This document shows, in pieces, positions 1 through 8,205 of a DNA stretch of 51,459 nucleotides. The stretch spans positions 1 to 51,459 of the forward strand of contig CASEWR010000112.1 of assembly GCA_949291675.1 (NCBI GenBank), read 5' to 3'. Both the position numbers and the translations under genes were made by a program. Below the pieces are notes generated by a model, which saw only the letters and a list, made by a program, of their open reading frames with translations, was not told where the DNA came from and did no database searches. The stretch comes from an uncultured Desulfovibrio sp. Its GTDB lineage: Bacteria; Desulfobacterota; Desulfovibrionia; Desulfovibrionales; Desulfovibrionaceae. Within the stretch, counting starts at the first letter, position 1. Every line of letters starts with the position of its first letter.

Positions 1-2
1 TG

Positions 3-1055
3 CCTCTGGGCATGGAGGTATCGAACGAAGGTCTTGCCTGCTGGCTGCGCCACAGGAAACTTCCTCAAAACAGGGCCAATATCCACTCGCTCCTGGCAAA
101 GTTCGGTTTGTCTGCAAATAGTACTATGGCCATCATAGAACTCTGCACAGGACTCTCCCTTGCTGATTGCTACTGGGTAGTCCCAAAAGGCTTTGAGAAG
201 AACTTTGACCAGTGTAACCTCTTTGAAAACAGGTTCAGTACAGTGCTGGCCTCTCTTGCTTTTACCGGCAATGGCAGCATTGTACGCAGATCTTTGCTCT
301 CAAGTCCGGAATTCACAACCAATGGTATGTTGCCAAAGTGCTGGAGACGGCAGTCTGGACGAATTTGTTTGTACAAGGGCGGTACCGAGGGCGCTTCCAA
401 TACGGGCAATGAGCCATATTCAGAGTTCTATGCCTGGCAAATTGCCGAAGTGCTTGGCGTGAAGGCCATTCCCTATACTCTCAACCGCTGGAAATCGAGG
501 CTGTGCTCTGTCTGTGAGCTCTTCACCAGCAAGGAACGTTCCTTCGTTCCTGTTGGTCAGGTGGTGAGGAGTGGCGGGATGCAGGCTGTCATCAACTATT
601 ACGCAGGTCTTGGGGCAGTCTATCGAGACATGCTTGAGGACATGTTTGTTTTCGATGCTGTCATTGCCAATACCGATCGCCATCTGGGCAACTTTGGTTT
701 TCTTGTGGATGCCAGAAGCAATACCCTGGCAGGACCGGCACCCCTTTTCGACCACGGAAATGCGCTGTTCAACTATGCCTCGCCCCTGGAGCTCGCGAAC
801 AGACAGGCTTTTTTTGCCTTTGCCGATGCGCAGTTTCCTGCGTGCCACAACGATTTCTTCTCTGCGGCGCGAGCATGCATAAAACCCCGACATCGCGAGG
901 GGCTGCGCCGCCTGCTGAACATCCGGCTGAAAAGGCATCCCCGCTACAATCTTGCCCCGAAGCGTCTGACTTTCCTTGAAGAAGCCGTGCAGCAGAGGGC
1001 GTCTCGTCTGCTTGAGGGGACAAAGCAGAGCACATGTGAACTGACTTTCTGGTAG
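3..1055 (+). CDS. HipA-like protein kinase, 5' end cut by window edge
   Basis: Likely a HipA/CtkA-related kinase-fold protein. The reading frame is open to the left edge, and the first Met in the window (position 12) has no Shine-Dalgarno sequence. Relatives carry some tens of extra N-terminal residues, so the true start is probably outside the window. Family signs: a GLSLADCYWV segment near residue 48, a phosphate-loop-like LYKGGTEGASN segment, the catalytic-loop motif IANTDRHLGNFGF (Asp and Asn of HipA-type kinases), and a DFG-equivalent PLFDHG. HipA kinases phosphorylate translation or signalling targets and often sit in toxin-antitoxin loci, but no antitoxin partner is visible here. It converges on the ABC transporter operon and is probably unrelated to the biosynthetic cluster. 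Kinase fold well supported; biological role unknown. Confidence 0.75.
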   Translation, partial: PLGMEVSNEGLACWLRHRKLPQNRANIHSLLAKFGLSANSTMAIIELCTGLSLADCYWVVPKGFEKNFDQCNLFENRFSTVLASLAFTGNGSIVRRSLLSSPEFTTNGMLPKCWRRQSGRICLYKGGTEGASNTGNEPYSEFYAWQIAEVLGVKAIPYTLNRWKSRLCSVCELFTSKERSFVPVGQVVRSGGMQAVINYYAGLGAVYRDMLEDMFVFDAVIANTDRHLGNFGFLVDARSNTLAGPAPLFDHGNALFNYASPLELANRQAFFAFADAQFPACHNDFFSAARACIKPRHREGLRRLLNIRLKRHPRYNLAPKRLTFLEEAVQQRASRLLEGTKQSTCELTFW

Positions 1056-1232
1056 CCGGAAGGCCTCTGACAGTCCTGTGCTGTGCAGAACTGAGGTTGT
1101 TACATGTGTGATTGGCTCTCATACTCTTGTCAGCAAAACTTCGATCACATCACCCCAGGACAACAGACCAGTCAGGGACAGCAGGAGCCCGGTTCTGTCG
1201 TCATGTGTGTTGCGGGCTGCAGCCGGCACAAA

Positions 1233-1268
1233 GGGGCGCACCAGGCAACTGTTCACCCGATGCGCCCC
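1233..1268. terminator. Hairpin between convergent genes, possible terminator
   Basis: GGGGCGCA (1233-1240) pairs perfectly with TGCGCCCC (1261-1268) around a 20-nt loop. It lies between the convergent ends of the HipA-like gene and the ABC operon, where a bidirectional terminator would be expected. There is no T-tract on either side, so intrinsic termination is not proven. The rest of 1056-1314 shows no gene. Confidence 0.3.
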
Positions 1269-1314
1269 TGCAGGCTGGAGCCTCGCCTGCTGTCAGCAAG
1301 CCCGGCTTTACACA

Positions 1315-3042
1315 TCAGCCGAGCTGCCAGGATTTGATGGTGTTCTGCAGCTCCCAGAGGCGGGCATAGGTGCCCTTACCTGCCAGCAGCTCCTCATGGC
1401 TGCCCTGCTCTGTGATGCGGCCCTTCTCCAGCACCAGGATGGAGTCCGCATACCTGATGGTCTCCAGCCTGTGGGCTATGACCAGCAGGGTCCTGCCGGA
1501 CAGAAGGGCATTGAGGCCCTCCTGGATACTGAGCTCGTTTTCCGGGTCCAGAGAGGCTGTGGCCTCATCGAGAATGATGATGGGGGCATCCTTCAAAATG
1601 GCCCTGGCTATGGACAAACGCTGCTTCTCGCCCCCTGAGAGCCTGGCTCCGCCCTCGCCCACTCTGGTCTCATAGCCCTGCTCAAGCTTGTCTATGAAGT
1701 CCTGGCAGCGGGCCAGGCGGGCAGCCTCACGGACTTCCTCTGCTGTGGCATCAGGTCGGGCCATGTGGATATTGTTGAAGATAGTGTCGTCAAAGAGCCA
1801 GACATCCTGGAAGACAACGCTGAACTGTCTGTACAGATCCTCCTGGGAGAAGGAACGTATGTCTGCACCTCCAAGGGTAATCCTGCCTTCGCGCACATCC
1901 TGAAAGCGCAAAAGCAAATGGGCTATGGTGCTCTTGCCAGCGCCTGATGGGCCTACCAGGGCAGTGACACTGCCTTCAGGCATGGTAAAGGAGACTGCGT
2001 GGAGAATGTCCCTGCCGTCTTCATAGGCAAAGCTCACGTTTTCAAAGCACACGGCATGCCCTGTCACAGGCTCTGCCGGCAGGGTCTGCGGCACCGGTTC
2101 TGCCAGCATGCCGGAAAGCTTGTCTGCGGCAGCAAGGCAGTTGCGCATTTCAGGCAGCACCATGCCGAAGTCCCGCACTGGCTCCACAAAGCGGCTGCCC
2201 ACAATGAGAAAGAACATGAAGCTGGCCAGGCCCACACTCTTGTTCTCCACCATGGACAGGCCCAGCATGAGGGTTGCCAGAAAGCCTGCATCCAGCACTG
2301 CGGAATACGCCAGCGTGAGCAGACCGTACTTCCCTTCCATCTTCACGCTCAGCTTCCCGTAGCGCTGCCAGCTTGTGATGAGGGGCGTATAGCGCAGGCC
2401 AGTGAGGTTCACGGCCTTCAGCTCCCTGATGCCGCCCACATACTCCATGAGACTGGCATAGGAGGCATCCCTGGCCTCGCGATACTCAGGCCCGAGGGCA
2501 GCAGTGACGCGGCAGGCCCAGAAGACCAGGGGCAGGGCCAGAAGCGTTGCCAGTATCAGTATCCCTGTCACCTGCCAGCTGACAAAGAGCATGACAAGGC
2601 AGAGCAGCACAGGAAAGACAAGGCATGCTGACATGTCAAAAAGATACATGCCATAGAGCCCTTCCATGCTCCTGATGTCATCAATGAGGGCCCCGGAGAC
2701 AGCCCCGGCATCTTTTTTGCGGAAAAAGGCCAGGGAGAGTTTGCGTACATGATCGCACAGTCTGAGCCGCAGGCCGGCAGCGATGGCATAGCAGCCTGTG
2801 TAGGCGCTGATAAGGTAGCGCAGATTGAAGAAGGCAAAGGCCAGGGCCAGAATGACGAGCACTATGACCCAGACAAGCCAGTCCCAAGTTCCTCCTTCTG
2901 TCTGGAGGAAGAGGGTCTGCAAGAGGAAGAAGGCAGCAATATAGGAGAGCTGCTGTGCGCCCAAAAAGCAGAGGTTGAGCACAAAGGTGCGGCGCAGGGC
3001 TGCTGCGCTGTCACCGGCAAGGGCAAGAAGCATCTTCAGCAT
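1315..3042 (-). CDS. ABC half-transporter, YbtQ-like (TMD-NBD)
   Basis: Type-1 exporter-fold ABC half-transporter, about 575 aa: N-terminal six-helix domain, then an ATPase domain with Walker A GPSGAGKST, signature LSGGEKQR, Walker B IIILDEATASLD and switch IAHR. YbtP/YbtQ-type pairs are inner-membrane heterodimers that import ferric-siderophore complexes despite their exporter fold. I placed the start at 3042 (MLKMLLALAG) because GGGAGG lies 7 nt upstream; an earlier in-frame Met at 3099 would overlap the upstream gene by 64 nt instead of 7. Last gene of the receptor-ABC-ABC minus-strand operon. Siderophore uptake is inferred from context; export of the product cannot be excluded from sequence alone. 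Confidence 0.85.
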   Translation of the reverse strand: MLKMLLALAGDSAAALRRTFVLNLCFLGAQQLSYIAAFFLLQTLFLQTEGGTWDWLVWVIVLVILALAFAFFNLRYLISAYTGCYAIAAGLRLRLCDHVRKLSLAFFRKKDAGAVSGALIDDIRSMEGLYGMYLFDMSACLVFPVLLCLVMLFVSWQVTGILILATLLALPLVFWACRVTAALGPEYREARDASYASLMEYVGGIRELKAVNLTGLRYTPLITSWQRYGKLSVKMEGKYGLLTLAYSAVLDAGFLATLMLGLSMVENKSVGLASFMFFLIVGSRFVEPVRDFGMVLPEMRNCLAAADKLSGMLAEPVPQTLPAEPVTGHAVCFENVSFAYEDGRDILHAVSFTMPEGSVTALVGPSGAGKSTIAHLLLRFQDVREGRITLGGADIRSFSQEDLYRQFSVVFQDVWLFDDTIFNNIHMARPDATAEEVREAARLARCQDFIDKLEQGYETRVGEGGARLSGGEKQRLSIARAILKDAPIIILDEATASLDPENELSIQEGLNALLSGRTLLVIAHRLETIRYADSILVLEKGRITEQGSHEELLAGKGTYARLWELQNTIKSWQLG

Positions 3043-4811
3043 GAGCAGGCCTCCCGTGTCCGTATGCTCCAGGACCTGGCCTTGTGATGGGCCTGCCACA
3101 GCGAAGCATAGACACCTCCTTTTTCCAGCAGGTGCTCATGACTGCCCTGCTCCACCAGTTCCCCTTCCTGCAGCACCAGAATCTGGTCTGCCCTTGCTAT
3201 GGTGTGCAGCCTGTGGGCCACCACGATGACCGTGCGATCGCGCAAAAGACCGGACAGGGCTGCCTGTATCTCTGCCTCGCTCTCAGCATCGGCAAAGGAG
3301 GTGGCTTCATCCAGCACTACAATGGGGGTTGCCCTGTAGGCCATCCTGGCCAGGGCAATGCGCTGCTTCTGGCCGCCGCTCAAATGCACCTCGCCGCCTT
3401 CCCCGATGCGCGAGGCATAGCCATTGGGCAGAGCCTCGATGAACTGGCTGCAGTGCGCCCTTCTGGCAGCTTCTTCCACTGCCCTGATGTCCGGGTCCTG
3501 CACGCCCAGGGCGATGTTTTCAGCAATGGTGCCGGAAAAGATGTGCGGAGACTGAAAGACAGTGGTGATCAGGCTGGCAAATTCGTGTTCCGGGAAGGCA
3601 GAGATGGGATAGCCGTCAATGCTGACTGTGCCGGAGCTGATGCGTTCAAGGCCTGTGATCGCGCAGGCCAGGGTGCTCTTGCCTGAGCCGGAAGCACCCA
3701 CAATGGCTGTGGTGGTGCCCGGCTCAGCCGTAAAGGAGATATTGTTGAGCGCAGTCTTCTCACCATAGCACACGCGGAGATTGCACACCTGCATCCTTGC
3801 CTTGCGCACCACCGAGGCTGTGAAGGAGCCTGTCTCCTCCACAGGGGCTGCCAGGATGCTCCTGAGTCTGGCTATGCTCTGGGTGAGCTCCGAGGCAATG
3901 CCAGCCAGGCGCACCAGCCGTGTCAGCGGAGAGAGGCAGACGCAGCCAAGCATGAGGAAGAGCGTCACTTCCGAGAGGGTGGCATACCCTGCAAGATACA
4001 GAGGGGCTCCCGCCACAGCAGCCACGGTGAAGGGCAGCAGCGTCAGGGTGGAGAACAGGGCCCAGCGAGGTGCAAAGGTTCGATAGCCCTGGATCTGTAT
4101 GTCTCTGAACACCTCCACGCAGTGCTGCATTTTGGAGAAGGAATTCAGGCCTCTGTTGAAGAGCTTGATGACAGGCATGCCGTGGGTGAACTCTACCACT
4201 GCCGAGTTCAGTTCTTCCAGGGCCGCATTGTAGCGCTCGAGAACACTGCCCTTGAGCATGCGTGCGTAGCTTGACAGCTGCACCACAAGGCAGAGGACAA
4301 AGAGCAGCACAAAGCAGGCTCCGAGATAGCCGTTGACCAGCACAAGGCAGATCAGGGAAGCCACAGGCAGAAGCAGGGCAGAAACGGCATCCGGGATATG
4401 ATGCGCCAAAAAGCCCTCAATCTGTCCTATGTCGCTTGTGAAGACCTTCTTGAGGCCGCCAGTGGTCTGGCTGGCATGCCAGGACATGGGCAGCCTGCCC
4501 AGGTGTTCCAGCACCCTGGTGCGCACATCTGTGGCAACAACCATGGCAGCCAGATGGGAGAGGGCCGTTGCGATAAAGGAGGCCAGCCAGCGTGCCAGTA
4601 CGGCAAGCAGGGCCCACAGGCACAGCTGTTCAGGCCCGGCAAGCAGAGACTGGGGCCAGAGGGGATTTCCGCTCAATTGCTCAAGCATGAGCCAGGCAAC
4701 TAGGCAGGGAACGGGAAGAAGCAGTGTCGCCACTGCACCAAAAACAAGAGCACTGGCCAGCAGCAGTCTGACCAGTGGTGTAACCCGGATGACAGTGACC
4801 TGTGTATCCAT
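3036..4811 (-). CDS. ABC half-transporter, YbtP-like (TMD-NBD)
   Basis: 591-aa ABC half-transporter with an N-terminal membrane domain (hydrophobic segments from about residue 12 to 310) and a C-terminal ATPase: Walker A GASGSGKST, Q-loop VFQSPHIFSG, signature LSGGQKQR, Walker B IVVLDEATS, switch VAHR. The Walker B region ends DEATSFAD rather than the usual DEATSALD. It overlaps the next half-transporter by 7 nt, so the two are probably translationally coupled and form a heterodimer. It lies 84 bp downstream of the TonB-dependent receptor gene, the arrangement expected for uptake of a ferric complex first across the outer and then the inner membrane. YbtP-like by organisation and length; substrate inferred. 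Confidence 0.85.
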   Translation of the reverse strand: MDTQVTVIRVTPLVRLLLASALVFGAVATLLLPVPCLVAWLMLEQLSGNPLWPQSLLAGPEQLCLWALLAVLARWLASFIATALSHLAAMVVATDVRTRVLEHLGRLPMSWHASQTTGGLKKVFTSDIGQIEGFLAHHIPDAVSALLLPVASLICLVLVNGYLGACFVLLFVLCLVVQLSSYARMLKGSVLERYNAALEELNSAVVEFTHGMPVIKLFNRGLNSFSKMQHCVEVFRDIQIQGYRTFAPRWALFSTLTLLPFTVAAVAGAPLYLAGYATLSEVTLFLMLGCVCLSPLTRLVRLAGIASELTQSIARLRSILAAPVEETGSFTASVVRKARMQVCNLRVCYGEKTALNNISFTAEPGTTTAIVGASGSGKSTLACAITGLERISSGTVSIDGYPISAFPEHEFASLITTVFQSPHIFSGTIAENIALGVQDPDIRAVEEAARRAHCSQFIEALPNGYASRIGEGGEVHLSGGQKQRIALARMAYRATPIVVLDEATSFADAESEAEIQAALSGLLRDRTVIVVAHRLHTIARADQILVLQEGELVEQGSHEHLLEKGGVYASLWQAHHKARSWSIRTREACSC

Positions 4812-4895
4812 GATGTGCCCTCTGCAAAGTGTCCCCGCAGGACAGCATGACAGGGCTTTTTGCCTGCAGTACTGCCTGCGGGGACGTATGTTGCA

Positions 4896-7046
4896 TCAGA
4901 AGGTATACTTGAGCTGCACGCCGATTTCACGCGGGCGGGCCATCATACCGTATTTTGTGCTGGGAGTGTAATAGTTGAGGTACTTGGTGTCTGTCAGGTT
5001 GTTGCCATAGACATAGACAGCAAAGGGCTCGAACTCATAGCCGACACGGGCATTGAGCAATGTCACAGGATCCCTCTTGGAGTCATTGTCTTCAGTCCAG
5101 TACATCTGACCGTAATGCAGCACTTCACCCCTGGCAAAGAAGCCTTTTTCATGGCGGTACTGCAGGGCAAAGCTGGCTGTATAGTCCGGCGTATAGGGTA
5201 TCTTGTTGCCTGCATAGTCATTGCCCTGGTGGGTATAGTCATCCAGCCTGGTCCACAGGTAGCCGAAGCTGAACTCCGCATCAAGACCGGGTAGAAGGCG
5301 GGCCACAGCATCAAGTTCTGCGCCATAGATTCTGGCAGAGCCGGCATTATCACTGACGTAGCCGCCTGTAGACATATCAAATTTGATGACCTGCAGGTCC
5401 TGGACAGAGGAGTGGAAGAGGGCCAGGTTCAGGAGCAGACGCTTGTCAAACCATTCTGTCTTGGCACCGATTTCATAGTTCCAGGCAGTCTGAGGATCAT
5501 AGGTCATATTGACGCCTGTCTGTGTGGCATTATTGAAGCCACCGGGAATGAAGCTGCGGTTCACGCCGCCGTAGACCATGACATCATCCGTGATCTCATA
5601 GCTGACATTGAACTTGGGCAGCAGCTCAAACCAGCTGTCTGACCTTGTGCGACTCATATCCGGAGCTATGGGTACGCCCATCATATTGCCTGTGTAGTTC
5701 ACATCGATCTTCTTGTGCGTCTGCTGGGCACGCAGGCCAAGGGTCACCTTCAGCTTTTCAAACAGAGGAACGGTGATTTCGCCAAAGGCTGCATAATCCT
5801 CGGTATATTCGCGACTCGGCTGATCCGTCCACATAATTCGCTGCGAATACCCACTCATTGAACTGGCCACATCCGAATAGGATTCCAGGATGTTCATGTC
5901 CGTATAGCCGCCAAAGACACCAAGCAGCCACTGCACGCCATCCTTCTTACTGTCCGGAGAACGCAGACGGAATTCCTGGGTAAATTCCTTGCGGGTATTG
6001 CTGCGGCCGGTATCAGCATAATCAATACTCATTATGGGATATGCTGCTGCATAGGCTGCCTGCATGTCTATTCCATAGTCCAGATTCTCAGTGCGATAGG
6101 TAGTGATGGACTCAAAGGTTGCTGCATCAAAGGAAAATGCCATGTGCAGGGCCATGTTCCAGATGTCGGAATGCAGATAGTCATCTTTATTGGCTGAGGA
6201 ATCCAGAGTCGGATCATCATCGCCCCAGATCAGACTTGAAAAACCATCTCTGCGCGCGGTGTAGTTCAGATGGAAGCTGATATCAATGTCTTCTGTGGGC
6301 GTGAAACGCAACTGTCCCTTGAAGCGCTCTGTGCGCTCGATATTTCCATGCCAGACGTCATCGTGATTCATGTAGCCTGTGCTGGAATAGTGAGATCCTG
6401 ACAGCGCAAGATAGAGTTTATCTTCAATAAGGGGACCGCTGATGGCAGCGCCATAACGCTGAGTATTGAAGGAGCCGTACTCTGCCTGCAAGGTGCCGTG
6501 CCACTCATTGGTAGGCTTGCGGGAAATGATATTGATAACACCACCCATGGCGTTCTTGCCGTAAATGGCACTCTGGGGGCCGCGCAGCACTTCCACGCGC
6601 TCCACGTCCATGAGCGGGGCATCCAGGTTGAAGAAGGTATCCACAGGCACGCCGTCTATATACATGATAATGGGGCTGGTTGATGTGCCTGCCGAGGTAG
6701 TCATGCCGCGCAGGGACATGTAGTTCACACCGCCGAAACCAGGACTGAAGTTCAGGTTGGGAACGCGCTGCAACACCTTCTCGATGGTGTCTATGCTGGC
6801 ATCCTCAAGTTTGGTCCTGTTCATGACCGTGATGGACGTCGGTGTCTTCTGGACATCGGTCTCTCTCTTCTCAGCTGTCACAGTCACTGTGGGCAGCTGA
6901 TAGACGTCGTCGGACGCAGTTCCTTCTTCTGCTGTGGCCGGTGCGGCAAGCAGCAGGGAAAGTGCGCAGACAAGAACGCCTGTTTTGAGCCTGGAAACGC
7001 TCCTCTTCGTAGCGCGGCTTTTCCTTTTCAGTGTGCGAGGCGGCAT
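4896..7046 (-). CDS. TonB-dependent outer-membrane siderophore receptor, FyuA-like
   Basis: 716-aa outer-membrane receptor. An Arg/Lys-rich n-region and hydrophobic core end in a signal-peptidase-like site near Ala39. A TonB-box-like LPTVTVTAEK follows, then a plug domain (about residues 60-175) with RVEVLRGPQSAIYGKNAMGG, and a 22-strand-type barrel ending in the C-terminal aromatic LKYTF. It recalls FyuA, the yersiniabactin/pesticin receptor, in architecture and length. A strong ribosome-binding site (GAAGGAG, 5 nt before ATG) supports the start. First gene of the minus-strand uptake operon, divergent from the biosynthetic operon, with a Fur-box-like promoter upstream. Expected to import the metal complex of the compound made by the neighbouring NRPS/PKS; TonB-dependent type is certain, ligand inferred. 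Confidence 0.92.
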   Translation of the reverse strand: MPPRTLKRKSRATKRSVSRLKTGVLVCALSLLLAAPATAEEGTASDDVYQLPTVTVTAEKRETDVQKTPTSITVMNRTKLEDASIDTIEKVLQRVPNLNFSPGFGGVNYMSLRGMTTSAGTSTSPIIMYIDGVPVDTFFNLDAPLMDVERVEVLRGPQSAIYGKNAMGGVINIISRKPTNEWHGTLQAEYGSFNTQRYGAAISGPLIEDKLYLALSGSHYSSTGYMNHDDVWHGNIERTERFKGQLRFTPTEDIDISFHLNYTARRDGFSSLIWGDDDPTLDSSANKDDYLHSDIWNMALHMAFSFDAATFESITTYRTENLDYGIDMQAAYAAAYPIMSIDYADTGRSNTRKEFTQEFRLRSPDSKKDGVQWLLGVFGGYTDMNILESYSDVASSMSGYSQRIMWTDQPSREYTEDYAAFGEITVPLFEKLKVTLGLRAQQTHKKIDVNYTGNMMGVPIAPDMSRTRSDSWFELLPKFNVSYEITDDVMVYGGVNRSFIPGGFNNATQTGVNMTYDPQTAWNYEIGAKTEWFDKRLLLNLALFHSSVQDLQVIKFDMSTGGYVSDNAGSARIYGAELDAVARLLPGLDAEFSFGYLWTRLDDYTHQGNDYAGNKIPYTPDYTASFALQYRHEKGFFARGEVLHYGQMYWTEDNDSKRDPVTLLNARVGYEFEPFAVYVYGNNLTDTKYLNYYTPSTKYGMMARPREIGVQLKYTF

Positions 7047-7295
7047 TGTTTCTCCTTCATGCAGTGCTGCAAGTGCTGTGCAGGGACATCCTGCTGTGGT
7101 CCCGGGGCAGCTCGAAGCTGCCGGCAGACATACCTTTCTGAAATGGGCTGCACTGTTCTGCGGCGCAGGCTTGCGGTGGCAAAACCCCTGGTTTCCCCAA
7201 ACATCCGCCGCAGCCAGACAGGTCTTGTGCTGACTCTGATACGTCTGATCCCTGATACTTCTTCTTGTGCGGGAAATATCCTCTGCATAGCAGCA

Positions 7296-7325
7296 TTTAT
7301 GCCGTTATTTGAAATTCGTTTTCAA
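7296..7325 (-). promoter_or_regulatory. Predicted Fur-repressed promoter of the receptor/ABC operon
   Basis: The 17-bp imperfect palindrome TTGAAATTCGTTTTCAA (7309-7325) matches the Desulfovibrio-type Fur consensus WTGAAAATNATTTTCAW at all but two positions. On the minus strand its edge is a -35-like TTGAAA (7325-7320), followed after 18 nt by a -10-like CATAAA (7301-7296). Fur with Fe(II) bound here would block the -35 region. Consensus recalled from memory, promoter called by eye. Confidence 0.6.
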
Positions 7326-7581
7326 TTTTGTCCGGATCAAGACAGGCAATTTCAGGCCGATAGCACTGGAAAAGCTGTGTATTCATGCAGAGTTACCATG
7401 TTGATCCGCCGCAGAGAAAACGCTGCACCGGATCATGCTTTTTGCAGATTTGCTACCTGCAATACAGCAGCGGGCAGACCCGGGGAGACAGGGGGTGTGC
7501 TGCCAGAAAGCTCCTGCCTGGCTTTTCTTTTGCCGCCATGGCGCAGGTACCGGATAGAAGAGTCAGCCCTGGCACGCTGGA

Positions 7582-7619
7582 ACACAAAAATTGAAAACAG
7601 TTTTCAACTTTTGTGTACT
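7582..7619 (+). promoter_or_regulatory. Predicted Fur-repressed promoter of the biosynthetic operon
   Basis: TTGAAAACAGTTTTCAA (7591-7607) is a perfect 8-1-8 palindrome. It extends outward to a 35-bp near-perfect palindrome (7582-7616), the outer arms ACACAAAAA and CTTTTGTGT differing by one mismatch. The core fits the Fur consensus WTGAAAATNATTTTCAW except at the two central-flank positions. Its left edge is a -35-like TTGAAA (7591-7596), followed 17 nt later by a -10-like TGTACT (7614-7619). A repressor here would occlude the promoter of panD and the following operon. Confidence 0.62.
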
Positions 7620-7780
7620 TAAACTTCTCCTGCGGGCAACGACATCATTCCAGAGTGACTAAGTATGCTTCAGGGAGCACTGCATGGTGTCCCAGTCTGG
7701 CCAGCGCGCCGCACGGTTCTCCCGGAAATGATGTGACTGCCTGCAGCCTGTGTCGCGGCAGGCACGAAGGAGCAAAGACA

Positions 7781-8200
7781 ATGATGGAAGTTGTTCGGGC
7801 CAAGCTTCACGGCATCCACGTGACAGGATGCGAGCTGGAGTATCATGGCTCTGTCACCCTTGACCCGCTGATCTGCCGTCAGGCTCGGATTTACCCACTG
7901 GAGTTCGTGTACATCTGGAACAAAAACAACGGTCAGCGCCTTGCCACCTACGTCCTGTACGGCACACCGGGGTCACGATGCTGCGTGCTCAACGGAGCTG
8001 CTGCCCGCTGCTGCCAGCCCGGTGATGAAATGATTATCTGCGCTTCCGAGTACCTTGCAGATCGCAGGGAACTCTACACCGTGCAGCCGCAGGTACTGAC
8101 CTTCGACAAAGAGAATAACGTTGTCCATCATCTCCAGTATGATGTTCTTTCCTCGCCTGAGTGCGATTTTGACTTCAGAATTTCCCATATCAATGCCTGA
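7781..8200 (+). CDS. panD: Aspartate 1-decarboxylase (PanD)
   Basis: Pyruvoyl-dependent enzyme converting L-aspartate to beta-alanine and CO2. All key features of E. coli PanD can be aligned: AKLHG with Lys8 (K9), the self-cleavage site HGS at Gly23-Ser24 (G24-S25), Arg53 and Thr56-Tyr57 (R54, T57-Y58), and the VLNGAAA motif. At 139 aa it is slightly longer than the usual 126 or so, with a C-terminal extension. I chose ATG 7781 because AAGGAG lies 8 nt upstream; the frame is open further left but shows no homology. First gene of the NRPS/PKS operon, 5 nt before the phosphopantetheinyl transferase. In this setting it probably supplies beta-alanine as a building block, since a downstream A domain has a beta-alanine-like pocket; support for pantothenate/CoA synthesis is the alternative. 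Confidence 0.9.
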   Translation: MMEVVRAKLHGIHVTGCELEYHGSVTLDPLICRQARIYPLEFVYIWNKNNGQRLATYVLYGTPGSRCCVLNGAAARCCQPGDEMIICASEYLADRRELYTVQPQVLTFDKENNVVHHLQYDVLSSPECDFDFRISHINA

Positions 8201-8205
8201 GAGAC

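Larger units (their letters stand above)
7047..7780. promoter_or_regulatory. Divergent control region between uptake and biosynthesis operons
   Basis: This 734-bp spacer carries no convincing gene. It separates the minus-strand receptor/ABC operon from the plus-strand panD-NRPS/PKS operon and contains two AT-rich islands around 7290-7335 and 7580-7625, each with a Fur-box-like palindrome overlapping a -35-like element (listed separately). The implied leaders are long, about 240 nt for the receptor and about 155 nt for panD. The AraC-type regulator encoded at 41729 could also bind here, but I cannot identify its site. Confidence 0.7.

Noticed and set aside
7613-7780. Longer PanD with about 56 extra N-terminal residues
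   Set aside because: The extra stretch overlaps the promoter/Fur palindrome and has no similarity to PanD, and AAGGAG lies 8 nt before ATG 7781.
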